Assembly (NCBI RefSeq): GCF_016918785.1
Contig: NZ_JAFFPT010000072.1
Coordinates: 62,001 to 126,000, forward strand
Direction: 5' to 3'
DNA from: Leptospira ainazelensis
GTDB lineage: Bacteria > Spirochaetota > Leptospiria > Leptospirales > Leptospiraceae
Length of the DNA: 64,000 bases
Below, piece after piece: positions 25,787-34,447 of the stretch (within the stretch, counting starts at the first letter, position 1; every line of letters begins with the position of its first letter). The translations under genes were made by a program, and so were the position numbers. The notes beneath the pieces are model-generated. The model did no database searches, had not been told where the DNA came from, and saw only the letters and a program-made list of their open reading frames with translations.

Positions 25787-26106
25787 CCTCTTTCGGTTTT
25801 ATCTTAAGAATAGAAAATGAAGCTTGCATACTTTCTCTATTGATCTCCATTTTGACTCTTTGTTCTAATCTACCCGCTCAATCGGCTTTGATATAAGTAA
25901 CTGGACGTTGCCTTTTGAAATTAGATCGCGAACTTGTTGCCTTCCCCGCTCAGTAAAAGTGTCAATTCAATGCCGATTTTAATTTAAAGAATGGTAACGA
26001 GACGTCTTGAAAAAAATATTGTTCTTAATTACGATTGTAGCAATGGAGTAAATGCAGAGAGGATTTTTAACGCCTGCTTTATCCAGAAAAATTAAAAAGG
26101 GGTTAT
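25787..26106. other. 320-base intergenic gap, junction between pathway blocks
   Basis: Longest gene-free stretch in the window, between the second NulO block and the CDP-sugar block. I see only very short open frames here, a candidate promoter at 26007-26035 and an AAGGGG ribosome-binding site just before 26107. No hairpin with a T-run, no transposase remnant and no terminal repeats are evident. It may be a relic of an exchange between O-antigen modules. Confidence 0.6.
26007..26035 (+). promoter_or_regulatory. Candidate sigma-70-type promoter
   Basis: TTGAAA at 26007-26012 (five of six consensus bases), a 17-base spacer and TACGAT at 26030-26035 (four of six). It would give a leader of roughly 65 bases to the gene at 26107 and could start transcription of the CDP-sugar block. 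Its position in the only long gap upstream of that block supports it; it has not been tested. Confidence 0.4.
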
Positions 26107-26646
26107 ATGAATAGGGAATATGCCATATTGGATGTCGGTTGCGGAAATAAAAAAAGGGCCGGAGCAGTCGGAATCGATTTTAACAGTCGGACTCAAGCTG
26201 ACATTATTCATGACCTGAATTCTTTTCCATACCCTTTTGAAGATTCTCATTTCGATGAAATTTACATAGATAATTGTTTGGAACATTTAGACGACGTCCT
26301 GAAAGTGATGGAGGAGATATATAGAATCTGTAAACCGGGAGGTTCAGTGAAAGTAATCGTTCCTTACTTTAGATCTTTATGGGCTTTTACCGATCCTACT
26401 CATAAACATTTTTTTGGGGTTAACTCCTTTACTTATTTCGATCCAGAGCACATAGTCTTTAAAAGATACGCCTATACAGATGTGACGTTTAAAACTGAAA
26501 AGGTCATTTTCAATGAAACCCTTCAAGATGGTTGGATTAAAAAAGCAATGGTGTCCATTGCCAATCGTTATCCATTTCGGTACGAAAATTATTTAAGTCA
26601 TTTATATCCATTGGATGATATTACTTTCTATTTGAGAAAAATATAA
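26107..26646 (+). CDS. Class I SAM methyltransferase (type 11)
   Basis: Protein of 179 residues with SAM motif ILDVGCGNKKRAGAVGID at the start, DNCLEHLDDVLKVMEEIYR and the post-motif CKPGGSVKVIVPYF. It is shorter than many relatives but has the full core. AAGGGG lies four to six bases before the ATG. Sugar O-methylation or capping is possible; no substrate can be assigned. It is the first gene after the 320-base gap. Confidence 0.75.
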   Translation: MNREYAILDVGCGNKKRAGAVGIDFNSRTQADIIHDLNSFPYPFEDSHFDEIYIDNCLEHLDDVLKVMEEIYRICKPGGSVKVIVPYFRSLWAFTDPTHKHFFGVNSFTYFDPEHIVFKRYAYTDVTFKTEKVIFNETLQDGWIKKAMVSIANRYPFRYENYLSHLYPLDDITFYLRKI

Positions 26647-26660
26647 TATTTTCTTTTTTA

Positions 26661-27668
26661 ATGAAAATTTCGATTTGTATTCCGACTTTTAACCGCGCTG
26701 AACATTTATCGAATTGCTTAAATTCGATATTGCTAAACCGAGATAGGGAAAATGTCGATTTTGAAATCTGTGTTTCCGATAATAATTCCAATGATCAAAC
26801 TGAAAGTGTTGTCCAGAATTTCGAAAAGACGCTTCCCATTCGCTACTGGAAAAACGAGTTCAATATGGGAGTCGCCAGAAATGTGCTAAAAGTAGTGGAT
26901 CTGGCAGAGGGGGATTTTGTATGGCTCATCGGAGATGACGATCTTCTACTCCCGAATGCGGTTAAGAGTATTTCCGATTTAATCTCCAATTGTAAGAACA
27001 TCGACTATTTTTATATCAACTCGTTTCATTTGACAACGGAGATCGTTCAATCTTTTCCGCAGCCTTTTGATACCGTGAACTTACCGAAAAAAATGGAACG
27101 TTTTTCTTCCTGGAAGGCGGACGGAGAATTGAAATTCATTGAGCTAATCGATCCTAAGTTTTCTTTCGATTTTTTAGGCGGAATGTTCTTGTCGGTTTTC
27201 AGAAGAAGAAATTGGGTCGAAAAAAGACACGCCGTAAACCAAACACATCTTCTCGACGAAAGACGGTTTTCTTTCTTTGATAATACTTTCGTTCATGTTA
27301 AGATTTTCGCTAACGCGTTTTCCAATTCTAAGGCTTTTTTTTATTCTTCTCCCTTGAGCGTATGTTTGAGCGGCGCAAGAGAGTGGGTGCCGATGTATCC
27401 TTTAGTTCGAAGTGTGCGATTAGTTGAAGCATTGGATGAATACCGAAAAAATGGCCTATCGTTTCTTCAGTATTTAAAATGCAGAAATTACACACTTAAG
27501 TTCTTTATACCCGACTTAATATTTATGATCTTGCATAGAAGAGAATCTGGAATTAGTTATATAAATCCGATTCGGGTGATCCTGAGTAATTGTATTTATC
27601 CAAATTTTTATCTGTCTTTTTTTTATTTTTTTATCAGAAAATTAAGCGGTCTTTTTCGCTCTAAATAG
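26661..27668 (+). CDS. GT2 family glycosyltransferase
   Basis: GT-A-fold transferase of 335 residues: SICIPTFNRAEHLSNCLNSI at the start, FNMGVARNV, and the metal-binding WLIGDDDLLLPNAV near residues 90-103. A hydrophobic stretch near the C-terminus (LSFFYFFI) may tether it to the membrane. It would add one sugar to the O-unit on the cytoplasmic face. Donor and acceptor are unknown. Confidence 0.82.
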   Translation: MKISICIPTFNRAEHLSNCLNSILLNRDRENVDFEICVSDNNSNDQTESVVQNFEKTLPIRYWKNEFNMGVARNVLKVVDLAEGDFVWLIGDDDLLLPNAVKSISDLISNCKNIDYFYINSFHLTTEIVQSFPQPFDTVNLPKKMERFSSWKADGELKFIELIDPKFSFDFLGGMFLSVFRRRNWVEKRHAVNQTHLLDERRFSFFDNTFVHVKIFANAFSNSKAFFYSSPLSVCLSGAREWVPMYPLVRSVRLVEALDEYRKNGLSFLQYLKCRNYTLKFFIPDLIFMILHRRESGISYINPIRVILSNCIYPNFYLSFFYFFIRKLSGLFRSK

Positions 27669-27720
27669 ACGCTTAACCGAATATTAATAAGGACCGTAGT
27701 TGTAAAAAGGAAGTTTGTAG

Positions 27721-28971
27721 ATGAAAAATGACGTTATCGAAATCCATTCATGTGAAGTTTGTTCTAACGATAAACTGGTTTCCGTTCTTGACCTTGGTTT
27801 TCATCCTATGTGTGATGATTTGGTTCCAGTGGGAGACGATCGAAAGTGCAAAGAATATCCGATTGAAATTTTATTCTGTGAAGTTTGTTTGACGGCTCAC
27901 CAGCGTTTTCAGGTTCCAAAACATGATCTATTTCCGAAGTCCTATCATTACAGATCTCGTTTTACGTTAGATGTGCTAAAAGGTATGGAAGGATTGGTCG
28001 AATCTTGCGAGGATAAATTTGGAAGTTTAACCGGTAAGAGCGTTTTAGACATAGGTTGTAATGATGGTAGTTTGTTAGATTATTTTCGTAAGAAAGGAGC
28101 GACTACGGTCGGAATAGAACCAACGGAGGCTTGTAGCGATGCAAAAGAGAAAGGACACATAACGTTCAATGAATTTTTATCCGAAGCAGTGGCGGAATCA
28201 ATATCGAATCTTCATGGACAACCAGACTTTATTACGTTTACGAATGTCTTTGCGCATATTGAAAATCTGAATGAAGTGATTCGTGCACTAAAAAAATTGG
28301 CTTCGCCGAAGACAGTGATCGTAATCGAAAATCATTATTTGGGATCCGTGTTGGATGGAAATCAGTTCGATACATTCTATCATGAGCATCCTAGAACTTA
28401 TAGCTATACATCCTTTACTTATATGGCCGAATCTCTTGGTGGATCCCTTTTAGGTGTGGAATTTCCGTCCCGATACGGTGGAAATATTCGGATTTTTATC
28501 GGTTTCTCCACTAAAGCTTCTGCCGTTGATCCATCTTTCGATCGGGAGGCGTTGGTTGCTCGTGAGAAAAAATTTATGAATAACTTCAGTTCCCTTAGAG
28601 AAAAGATTAATCTCTGGCTTGTATCGAAGAAAGGTATAGTCAATTCACTCTTTAAGCAATACGGTAAATTAAGAGCGAAAGCTTTTCCAGGACGGGCCGC
28701 AATTTTGGTCAAGCTTCTTGGACTTGATGAAAATCTAATTTCGGCAGTCTACGAAAAACCGGGCTCGTTAAAAATTGGTCATTTTCTACCGGGGACACGT
28801 ATACCGATCCATTCGGACGATGAACTCATTGCCTTTTCAGACAAAACATTACCGATATTGAATTTAGCCTGGCATATTCCGAACGAGATACGCGCGTACT
28901 TAACGCAGAATGGATATACGGGACAGATCATTGATATCCTAGACGAACGGGATTTTATTTCGACTAAGTGA
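27721..28971 (+). CDS. Sugar C-methyltransferase, TylC3/NovU type
   Basis: Three-part methyltransferase of 416 residues: an N-terminal zinc-binding domain (C11, C14, C53, C56), a SAM domain with VLDIGCNDGSLLDYF (about 108-122), and a C-terminal domain. The catalytic loop FYHEHPRTYSY has the H221-E222-H223 triad typical of NovU, TcaB9 and TylC3, which place a methyl group on carbon 3 (or 5) of nucleotide 4-keto-6-deoxyhexoses. AAGGAAG precedes the ATG. With rfbF and rfbG nearby, a CDP-linked 4-keto sugar is the probable substrate, giving a branched sugar. Confidence 0.85.
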   Translation: MKNDVIEIHSCEVCSNDKLVSVLDLGFHPMCDDLVPVGDDRKCKEYPIEILFCEVCLTAHQRFQVPKHDLFPKSYHYRSRFTLDVLKGMEGLVESCEDKFGSLTGKSVLDIGCNDGSLLDYFRKKGATTVGIEPTEACSDAKEKGHITFNEFLSEAVAESISNLHGQPDFITFTNVFAHIENLNEVIRALKKLASPKTVIVIENHYLGSVLDGNQFDTFYHEHPRTYSYTSFTYMAESLGGSLLGVEFPSRYGGNIRIFIGFSTKASAVDPSFDREALVAREKKFMNNFSSLREKINLWLVSKKGIVNSLFKQYGKLRAKAFPGRAAILVKLLGLDENLISAVYEKPGSLKIGHFLPGTRIPIHSDDELIAFSDKTLPILNLAWHIPNEIRAYLTQNGYTGQIIDILDERDFISTK

Positions 28972-28977
28972 GTTTGG

Positions 28978-30210
28978 ATGGAAATCGTAAATCGTAGCCG
29001 TGGTAAAACTTCTGCGAACTTCGAACCTTTTCCTGAAAAGGTCTCTTTGATCGGGGGAGGACGTTGGGCCCGGGTATTGGCGGAAGTTCTTATCGCTCAG
29101 GTTTCCCCCTCGGTCGAAATAACGATTCACTCGATCCATAACGCGAGAAGCCTTTCCTCTTGGGTGTCCAAAATGGATATCGGAAATAGAATCCAAGTAG
29201 AATCGAATTGGCCAAGACTGCGGAAAGGGGCTTCCACTGTCGTTATCGTAGTGAATGCGGCTCGAGACCATGCAGAGGCGATTCGATATGCGTTGTCGGC
29301 AGAAGTTCCTGTTCTTGTTGAAAAACCATTGACTCTTTCTTTCGAGTCTTCTCGGGAATTAATAAACACTGCGCAAATTCAAGGGACTCCTTTTGCCGCT
29401 TCCCATGTTTTTTTATTCGCGCGGTATATTGAAAATTTTGCAAAGCTTGTGAAAGAGGACGGAGAAATATCCTCCTTGGAATTACATTGGATCGATCCGC
29501 GATCGGAAGTTCGGTATGGCGAGTTAAAAAAATACGATCCATTTTTACCCATTTATGCTGATGTGTTGCCCCATGTGTTTTCGATTCTAGATTTTATACT
29601 TCCTGATCGAAAGACAGAGTGTAAGAATTTGGATCTCTCTAGAGGCGGGGCAACATTAGAACTTGAAATTCTTTTTGGCGATGTTCCTTGTAAGATTCAT
29701 TTGGAGAGAAACGGTGAATCCCGTACTCGAAGTATCCAGGTAAAAACGAAAACCAATGTTATTCGGCTGGATTTTTCAAGGGAGCCTGGGATTATATCTA
29801 CAGGAACTAATGAAATCTCGGGAGACACCGAATGGGAAGTCGGGAAAAAACCAGTTGCTTCTATGTTAGCTTCGTTTCTTCGCTGGGCAGCCGGTGGTGA
29901 ATACGATCACCGACTTAGCGTAGAATTGGGACTTAGGATCAATTGGATGATAGACCAGGTTTCCGTATTCTATAATGCTGCAATGAGGAGTTGGTTGAAA
30001 ACTAAACTTCTCGAATCTTCTTATTCGATCGATAACGATATCCTTTATACGTTAGCCGAAATTCTCCATTTAGAGAAGTCTGATCCGTCCGAAATTTGGG
30101 TTAAAAGAATATTAGAACAACTAAGGAAACGTTTATTCGAAGAGAATGATGTTTCCTTTTCGGAAATGCTGGAGACTATAAGAGTATATCATAGCGAAAA
30201 AGAAAATTAG
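28978..30210 (+). CDS. Gfo/Idh/MocA-family oxidoreductase
   Basis: Protein of 410 residues with an N-terminal nucleotide-binding fold (VSLIGGGRWARVLAEV), the family EKP motif in VPVLVEKPLTLS and a DVLPHVFSIL segment with the likely catalytic histidine. The N-terminus has about 20 extra residues and the C-terminus is longer than usual. It follows the C-methyltransferase after six bases. It may reduce a keto group of the branched CDP-sugar. A 119-base A/T-rich gap follows. Confidence 0.75.
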   Translation: MEIVNRSRGKTSANFEPFPEKVSLIGGGRWARVLAEVLIAQVSPSVEITIHSIHNARSLSSWVSKMDIGNRIQVESNWPRLRKGASTVVIVVNAARDHAEAIRYALSAEVPVLVEKPLTLSFESSRELINTAQIQGTPFAASHVFLFARYIENFAKLVKEDGEISSLELHWIDPRSEVRYGELKKYDPFLPIYADVLPHVFSILDFILPDRKTECKNLDLSRGGATLELEILFGDVPCKIHLERNGESRTRSIQVKTKTNVIRLDFSREPGIISTGTNEISGDTEWEVGKKPVASMLASFLRWAAGGEYDHRLSVELGLRINWMIDQVSVFYNAAMRSWLKTKLLESSYSIDNDILYTLAEILHLEKSDPSEIWVKRILEQLRKRLFEENDVSFSEMLETIRVYHSEKEN

Positions 30211-30329
30211 CAATTAAACATTCATCATAAACTAAAAATAAATTAAATTTTTAAAAAGAGACAATCGAAAAGTTAAAAACAATACTTAGCAAATTCATTG
30301 GACATCTTTTTTTAATAATAGGAGCTTTT

Positions 30330-31106
30330 TTGAAAGTAGTAATTCTTGCAGGCGGATTCGGAACTCGAATTAGGGATGTGGCGGACGATATTCCGAAGCC
30401 AATGATTCCGATCGGACCTTATCCCATTTTATGGCATATAATGAAAATCTATTCCAATTTTGGGCATAAGGATTTTCTAATTTGCTTAGGTTACAAAGGC
30501 CAAGTAATCAAAGATTTTTTTCTTAACTACGAAGCGTATACCCGCGATTTTACGATTACGTTTGGAGAAAATGGGGGAATCAGTTACCACAGTAAACATG
30601 ATGAATTTGATTGGAAAGTGACTTTGATCGATACCGGTCTGAATTCCATGACGGGTGCCAGAATTGCGAAAATGAAAAAGTATGTTGAAAACGAAGATTT
30701 TTTATTAACATACGGTGACGGCGTGAGTGATGTGAACATCAATGAATCGATCGAGTATCACAAAAGACATGGGAAAGTATTGACTGTGACCGGAGTTCGA
30801 CCCCCCGGAAGATTTGGTGAAATGGTTAGCCTAAATGACGGTAAGGTTATGGAGTTTAATGAAAAACCGCAGGCGACAGCCGGAAGGATTTCAGGCGGTT
30901 TTTTCGTAGCGAATCACCGGATATTTGACTATTTGAATAACGATTCCACTCTAGTCTTTGAACAGGAACCGATGAGAAAATTGGTTTCAGAAGGCCAATT
31001 GATGATGTATGAGCACGACGGTTTTTGGCAGCCTATGGATACAAGTCGCGAATTTGAATTGCTGAATAAACTTTATAGCCAAGGGAAAGCACCATGGATT
31101 CGTTGA
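30330..31106 (+). CDS. rfbF: Glucose-1-phosphate cytidylyltransferase
   Basis: Nucleotidyltransferase of 258 residues: LAGGFGTRIRDVADDIPKPM at the start, then GPYPILWHIMKIYS, TYGDGVSDV and FWQPMDTSREFELL, all characteristic of RfbF. It makes CDP-glucose. The start is TTG, with AATAGGAGC about 8 bases upstream. It overlaps rfbG by 13 bases. It opens a CDP-sugar run after an A/T-rich gap of 119 bases. Confidence 0.93.
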   Translation: MKVVILAGGFGTRIRDVADDIPKPMIPIGPYPILWHIMKIYSNFGHKDFLICLGYKGQVIKDFFLNYEAYTRDFTITFGENGGISYHSKHDEFDWKVTLIDTGLNSMTGARIAKMKKYVENEDFLLTYGDGVSDVNINESIEYHKRHGKVLTVTGVRPPGRFGEMVSLNDGKVMEFNEKPQATAGRISGGFFVANHRIFDYLNNDSTLVFEQEPMRKLVSEGQLMMYEHDGFWQPMDTSREFELLNKLYSQGKAPWIR

Positions 31107-32158
31107 TTCGGTTTTTTAAAGGGAAAAGAATTCTGATAACTGGTCATACCGGATTTAAAGGATCTTGGTTGACCTTTATTCTAAAGCAGGCTGGAGCTGA
31201 CGTCGCAGGTTATGCACTGCCGCCGATAACGGAAGTAAGTCACTTTGATTTACTCGGACTAAAAAAGGAAATTCTTCATACGGAAGGGGATATTCGCGAT
31301 TTTAGCAAACTAAACGATCTGTTTCAATCATTTAAACCGGAAATCGTGTTTCACTTGGCGGCACAAGCCTTAGTCAGAGAATCTTACTCGGATCCTCGAA
31401 CTACGTTTGAAACGAACGTAATGGGTTCAGTAAATCTACTCCAAGCAGTGCATCTTTCGGATTCTATCAAGACTCTGGTCTATATAACATCCGATAAATG
31501 TTATGAAAACGTAGAATGGGTGTGGGGATACCGGGAAATAGACCAGCTCGGAGGTCACGATCCTTATAGCGCGTCAAAAGCGAGCGCCGAGCTCGTGTTT
31601 TCTTCCTATCTACGATCCTTCTTCCTAAAGAAAAAGGATTTCGGAGCAGCATCTGCAAGGGCTGGTAACGTGATTGGCGGCGGTGATTGGTCGGTCGATA
31701 GAATTATCCCGGATTGTATTAGGGCGGTTACGACTAACGGAAAGATAATATTAAGAAATCCGAATGCGACTAGGCCTTGGCAACACGTATTGGAACCTCT
31801 TTCAGGATATCTAACGCTGGCAAAGAATCTATCGGAAGATCCTAAAAAATTCAGTTCCGCTTGGAATTTCGGTCCTTCGACTCAGAAGGTAAGAACCGTA
31901 TATGAAGTGTCGCGGTCCATAATCGATTCGTTGGGTAAGGGCGAGATTATCATAGATCAATCGCACGATAAGGTTCATGAGGCGCATTTATTGCAGCTTA
32001 ACTGCGATAAGGCGCATCAATATCTAAATTGGTATCCAAGATGGAGCGTCGATCAAACGCTTGAAGCTACCGCGTCCTGGTATAAACACTATATGGAAGG
32101 CGGGGATATACGGGAAAAAACTAAGGAACAAATAGAAAAGTATTTTAGCAATGATTGA
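31094..32158 (+). CDS. rfbG: CDP-glucose 4,6-dehydratase
   Basis: Extended SDR dehydratase of 354 residues: ILITGHTGFKGSWLTFIL as nucleotide motif, YITSDKCYENVEW, and the catalytic Y-x-x-x-K in DPYSASKASAELV. These are the hallmarks of RfbG, giving CDP-4-keto-6-deoxyglucose. It overlaps rfbF and the RmlC-like gene. No RfbH (C3 dehydrase) is seen, so the pathway does not lead to the 3,6-dideoxyhexoses of classic rfbFGH loci. Confidence 0.93.
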   Translation: MDSLIRFFKGKRILITGHTGFKGSWLTFILKQAGADVAGYALPPITEVSHFDLLGLKKEILHTEGDIRDFSKLNDLFQSFKPEIVFHLAAQALVRESYSDPRTTFETNVMGSVNLLQAVHLSDSIKTLVYITSDKCYENVEWVWGYREIDQLGGHDPYSASKASAELVFSSYLRSFFLKKKDFGAASARAGNVIGGGDWSVDRIIPDCIRAVTTNGKIILRNPNATRPWQHVLEPLSGYLTLAKNLSEDPKKFSSAWNFGPSTQKVRTVYEVSRSIIDSLGKGEIIIDQSHDKVHEAHLLQLNCDKAHQYLNWYPRWSVDQTLEATASWYKHYMEGGDIREKTKEQIEKYFSND

Positions 32159-32600
32159 AGGCGTAATAGTAACACCATTAAAACAGTTTTTCGACGAGCG
32201 GGGGAAAGTAATGCATATGCTTCGCTCCGACTCACCTGTCTTTTCAACTTTTGGCGAAATTTACTTTTCGTCCACGAATCCGGGAGCGATTAAAGCCTGG
32301 CACTTACACAATCGAATGACCCTGAATTATGCGGTAATATTTGGGGAAATTAAGTTCGTGTTATATGACGATCGTCCCAATAGCACGACGAAAGGAAACA
32401 TTATGGAATTTTTCCTTTCCCCTGAAAATTATTGTTTGGTTACCGTTCCCCCGCTTATTTGGAACGGTTTTAAAGGACTCGGCAATAAAAGCGCTATCGT
32501 TGCGAATTGCGCGACGCTCCCTCATGATCCAGATGAAATAGTCCGGAAACCGGCGAATGATAAAAGTATTCCGTACGATTGGAATATTCAACACAAATAA
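32151..32600 (+). CDS. RmlC-like sugar 3,5-epimerase (short cupin)
   Basis: Cupin of 149 residues with AWHLHNRMTLNYAVIFGEIKF, the core of the RmlC family, and a tail rich in NDKSIPYDW. Shorter than RfbC at 53573 (189 residues). It would epimerise C3 and/or C5 of the CDP-4-keto-6-deoxy sugar. ATG overlaps the rfbG stop by eight bases. Whether C3, C5 or both are inverted cannot be told from the sequence. Confidence 0.78.
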   Translation: MIEGVIVTPLKQFFDERGKVMHMLRSDSPVFSTFGEIYFSSTNPGAIKAWHLHNRMTLNYAVIFGEIKFVLYDDRPNSTTKGNIMEFFLSPENYCLVTVPPLIWNGFKGLGNKSAIVANCATLPHDPDEIVRKPANDKSIPYDWNIQHK

Positions 32601-32612
32601 TATACTCTGCCA

Positions 32613-33557
32613 ATGAATATCTTAATTACCGGGGCTTTCGGATATCTGGGGGGACGATTAGTAGAATATTTTAACAAACGTTTGCCTCAAGTGAGATTGC
32701 GATTGGGGACCACCAAAAATCAAAATCCACATAAGGTAAAAGAGAACGAAATTTTTCAATGTGATTGGTCGGTTGAAAAGAATCTCGAAGAAGCTTGTGA
32801 TGGAATCGATGTAATTATCCATACCGCAGGGATGAATGCGCAAGATTGTTCCTCCGACCCGGCCGGTGCATTTGAAGTAAATACAGTAAATACCGGAAAG
32901 TTATTGAAGGCTGCGACCCAAAAAAAAGTAAGAAAGTTTATTTATATATCCACCGCTCACATATATTCAAATAACTTAGTGAATAGAATCTTGGAATCCA
33001 CGCCAGCGACTAATACTCATCCTTATGCGTCCAGTCATAAAGCTGGAGAGGATCTGGCGATGCATTATGATTCCTTAAATAAACTTGAGAGTGTTGTTTT
33101 TCGATTATCAAATTCTTACGGACCACCTGTCGACGAAAAGGCAAATTGTTGGAGTCTTCTTATTCCGGATCTATGTAAACAAGCGGTTCTCGATAATAAA
33201 ATTGTTTTAAGAACGACGGGCCTACAAAGAAGAAATTTCATATCGCTTACTGATGCGTGCGGTGCCGTTGAATTTATTTGTAAATCCATGAGCAATATAA
33301 GGGGCGTTTTTAACTTGGGTGGGATTTGGAATCCGACGGTTTGGGAAGTCGCCGTACTGGTGCAAGATAGATGTGAAGCCTTATTGGGAAAACGACCGGA
33401 ACTTCAAAGAGTAGAACCCGGTCCTTCAGAAGAAACAATGAGTCTAATTTACGATATTTCTAAACTTTCGGATTTAGGCTTTTCGCCGACGACAAACAAC
33501 GTAATCGAGATCGATAATCTTATTAGATTTTGTAAAGAAAAATTTCATCAGCCATGA
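32613..33557 (+). CDS. NAD-dependent epimerase/dehydratase (SDR)
   Basis: Extended SDR of 314 residues: ILITGAFGYLGGRLVEYF at the N-terminus, YISTAHIYS and the catalytic Y-x-x-x-K in HPYASSHKAGEDLA, which reads YASSH-K so the lysine is shifted by one position relative to the usual spacing. It likely reduces the 4-keto group of the CDP-sugar. It overlaps the GT2 gene by four bases (ATGA). Confidence 0.78.
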   Translation: MNILITGAFGYLGGRLVEYFNKRLPQVRLRLGTTKNQNPHKVKENEIFQCDWSVEKNLEEACDGIDVIIHTAGMNAQDCSSDPAGAFEVNTVNTGKLLKAATQKKVRKFIYISTAHIYSNNLVNRILESTPATNTHPYASSHKAGEDLAMHYDSLNKLESVVFRLSNSYGPPVDEKANCWSLLIPDLCKQAVLDNKIVLRTTGLQRRNFISLTDACGAVEFICKSMSNIRGVFNLGGIWNPTVWEVAVLVQDRCEALLGKRPELQRVEPGPSEETMSLIYDISKLSDLGFSPTTNNVIEIDNLIRFCKEKFHQP

Positions 33558-34447
33558 ATACGCGCCTTGTGTCGGTTATTATCCCTACTTATAATCGTGC
33601 GATCGATTTGGAGAGAGCCGTAACTTCTGTTATAAATCAATCATACCCCCATTGGGAAATCATTGTCGTTGACAACACCTCGACGGATAACACTGAACAG
33701 GTCATAGGATCCTTTCAGAATTCGAAAATTAAATTCTTAAAAGTAAACAACGAAGGAATCATAGCTCGATCAAGAAATTTAGGGTTAAAGAATGCGAAAG
33801 GCGAGTTTGTCGCATTCCTAGATTCGGATGATTGGTGGAAACCTCTGAAATTAGAATTCTCGATACAAAGTTTGAATGCTGGGGCCGACATTGTTTATCA
33901 CGATCTCTATCTGGTAAAAAGCCAGAGTCAAAAATTTCATCTAAAAAAGGCAAAAACAAGAAAGTTAACGTACCCAGTCTTTGACGACCTTTTAAAAAAC
34001 GGAAACGGGCTTGTGAATTCTAGCGTAGTCTTTCGAGCTTCTTTGATTCGAGAGATAGGATTGTTAAACGAAGAAAAAGAATTTATAGCTTGGGAAGATT
34101 ACGATTTTTGGTTGAGAATCGCGAAAAGAAAAAAAGTATTTAGGAAAATTGAACGGACGTTAGGTTATTACTGGATCGGGGGCGGAAATATCTCGACGGA
34201 AAACCGAACTTTGGATATCTTAAATTCCTTTGTAAGAAATTACGGCGAATATTTAAATGTAAAGTCGTTACCGTGGTGGATTCGATATACCCGCGGAAAA
34301 ATATATTATAATCACAAAGACTACGTGAGAGCGATAGGGGAATTTTCGAATTTGAAACCGAACATTTTTGAATTTTGGTTTAAATCGACTCTGCTGTTGA
34401 TTCTCTCGAAATTATTCGATAAAAAGTCCGGTAGTTCGAAGACGTGA
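33554..34447 (+). CDS. GT2 family glycosyltransferase
   Basis: GT-A transferase of 297 residues: VSVIIPTYNRAIDLERAVTS, RNLGLKNAKGEFVAFLDSDD (metal-binding DSDD) and WEDYDFWLRIAKR near residue 180-190. It is coupled to both neighbours by ATGA and GTGA overlaps. A likely role is transfer of the CDP-linked sugar made by the upstream genes; this is inference from position. Confidence 0.83.
   Translation: MNTRLVSVIIPTYNRAIDLERAVTSVINQSYPHWEIIVVDNTSTDNTEQVIGSFQNSKIKFLKVNNEGIIARSRNLGLKNAKGEFVAFLDSDDWWKPLKLEFSIQSLNAGADIVYHDLYLVKSQSQKFHLKKAKTRKLTYPVFDDLLKNGNGLVNSSVVFRASLIREIGLLNEEKEFIAWEDYDFWLRIAKRKKVFRKIERTLGYYWIGGGNISTENRTLDILNSFVRNYGEYLNVKSLPWWIRYTRGKIYYNHKDYVRAIGEFSNLKPNIFEFWFKSTLLLILSKLFDKKSGSSKT

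Noticed and set aside
25867..25965. Short - strand peptide-like stretch (TERGRQQVRDLISKGNVQ) in the 320-base gap
   Set aside because: It reads like protein, but the frame is only about 31 codons, has no start or ribosome-binding site and matches no family I can name; chance is as likely as a gene relic.
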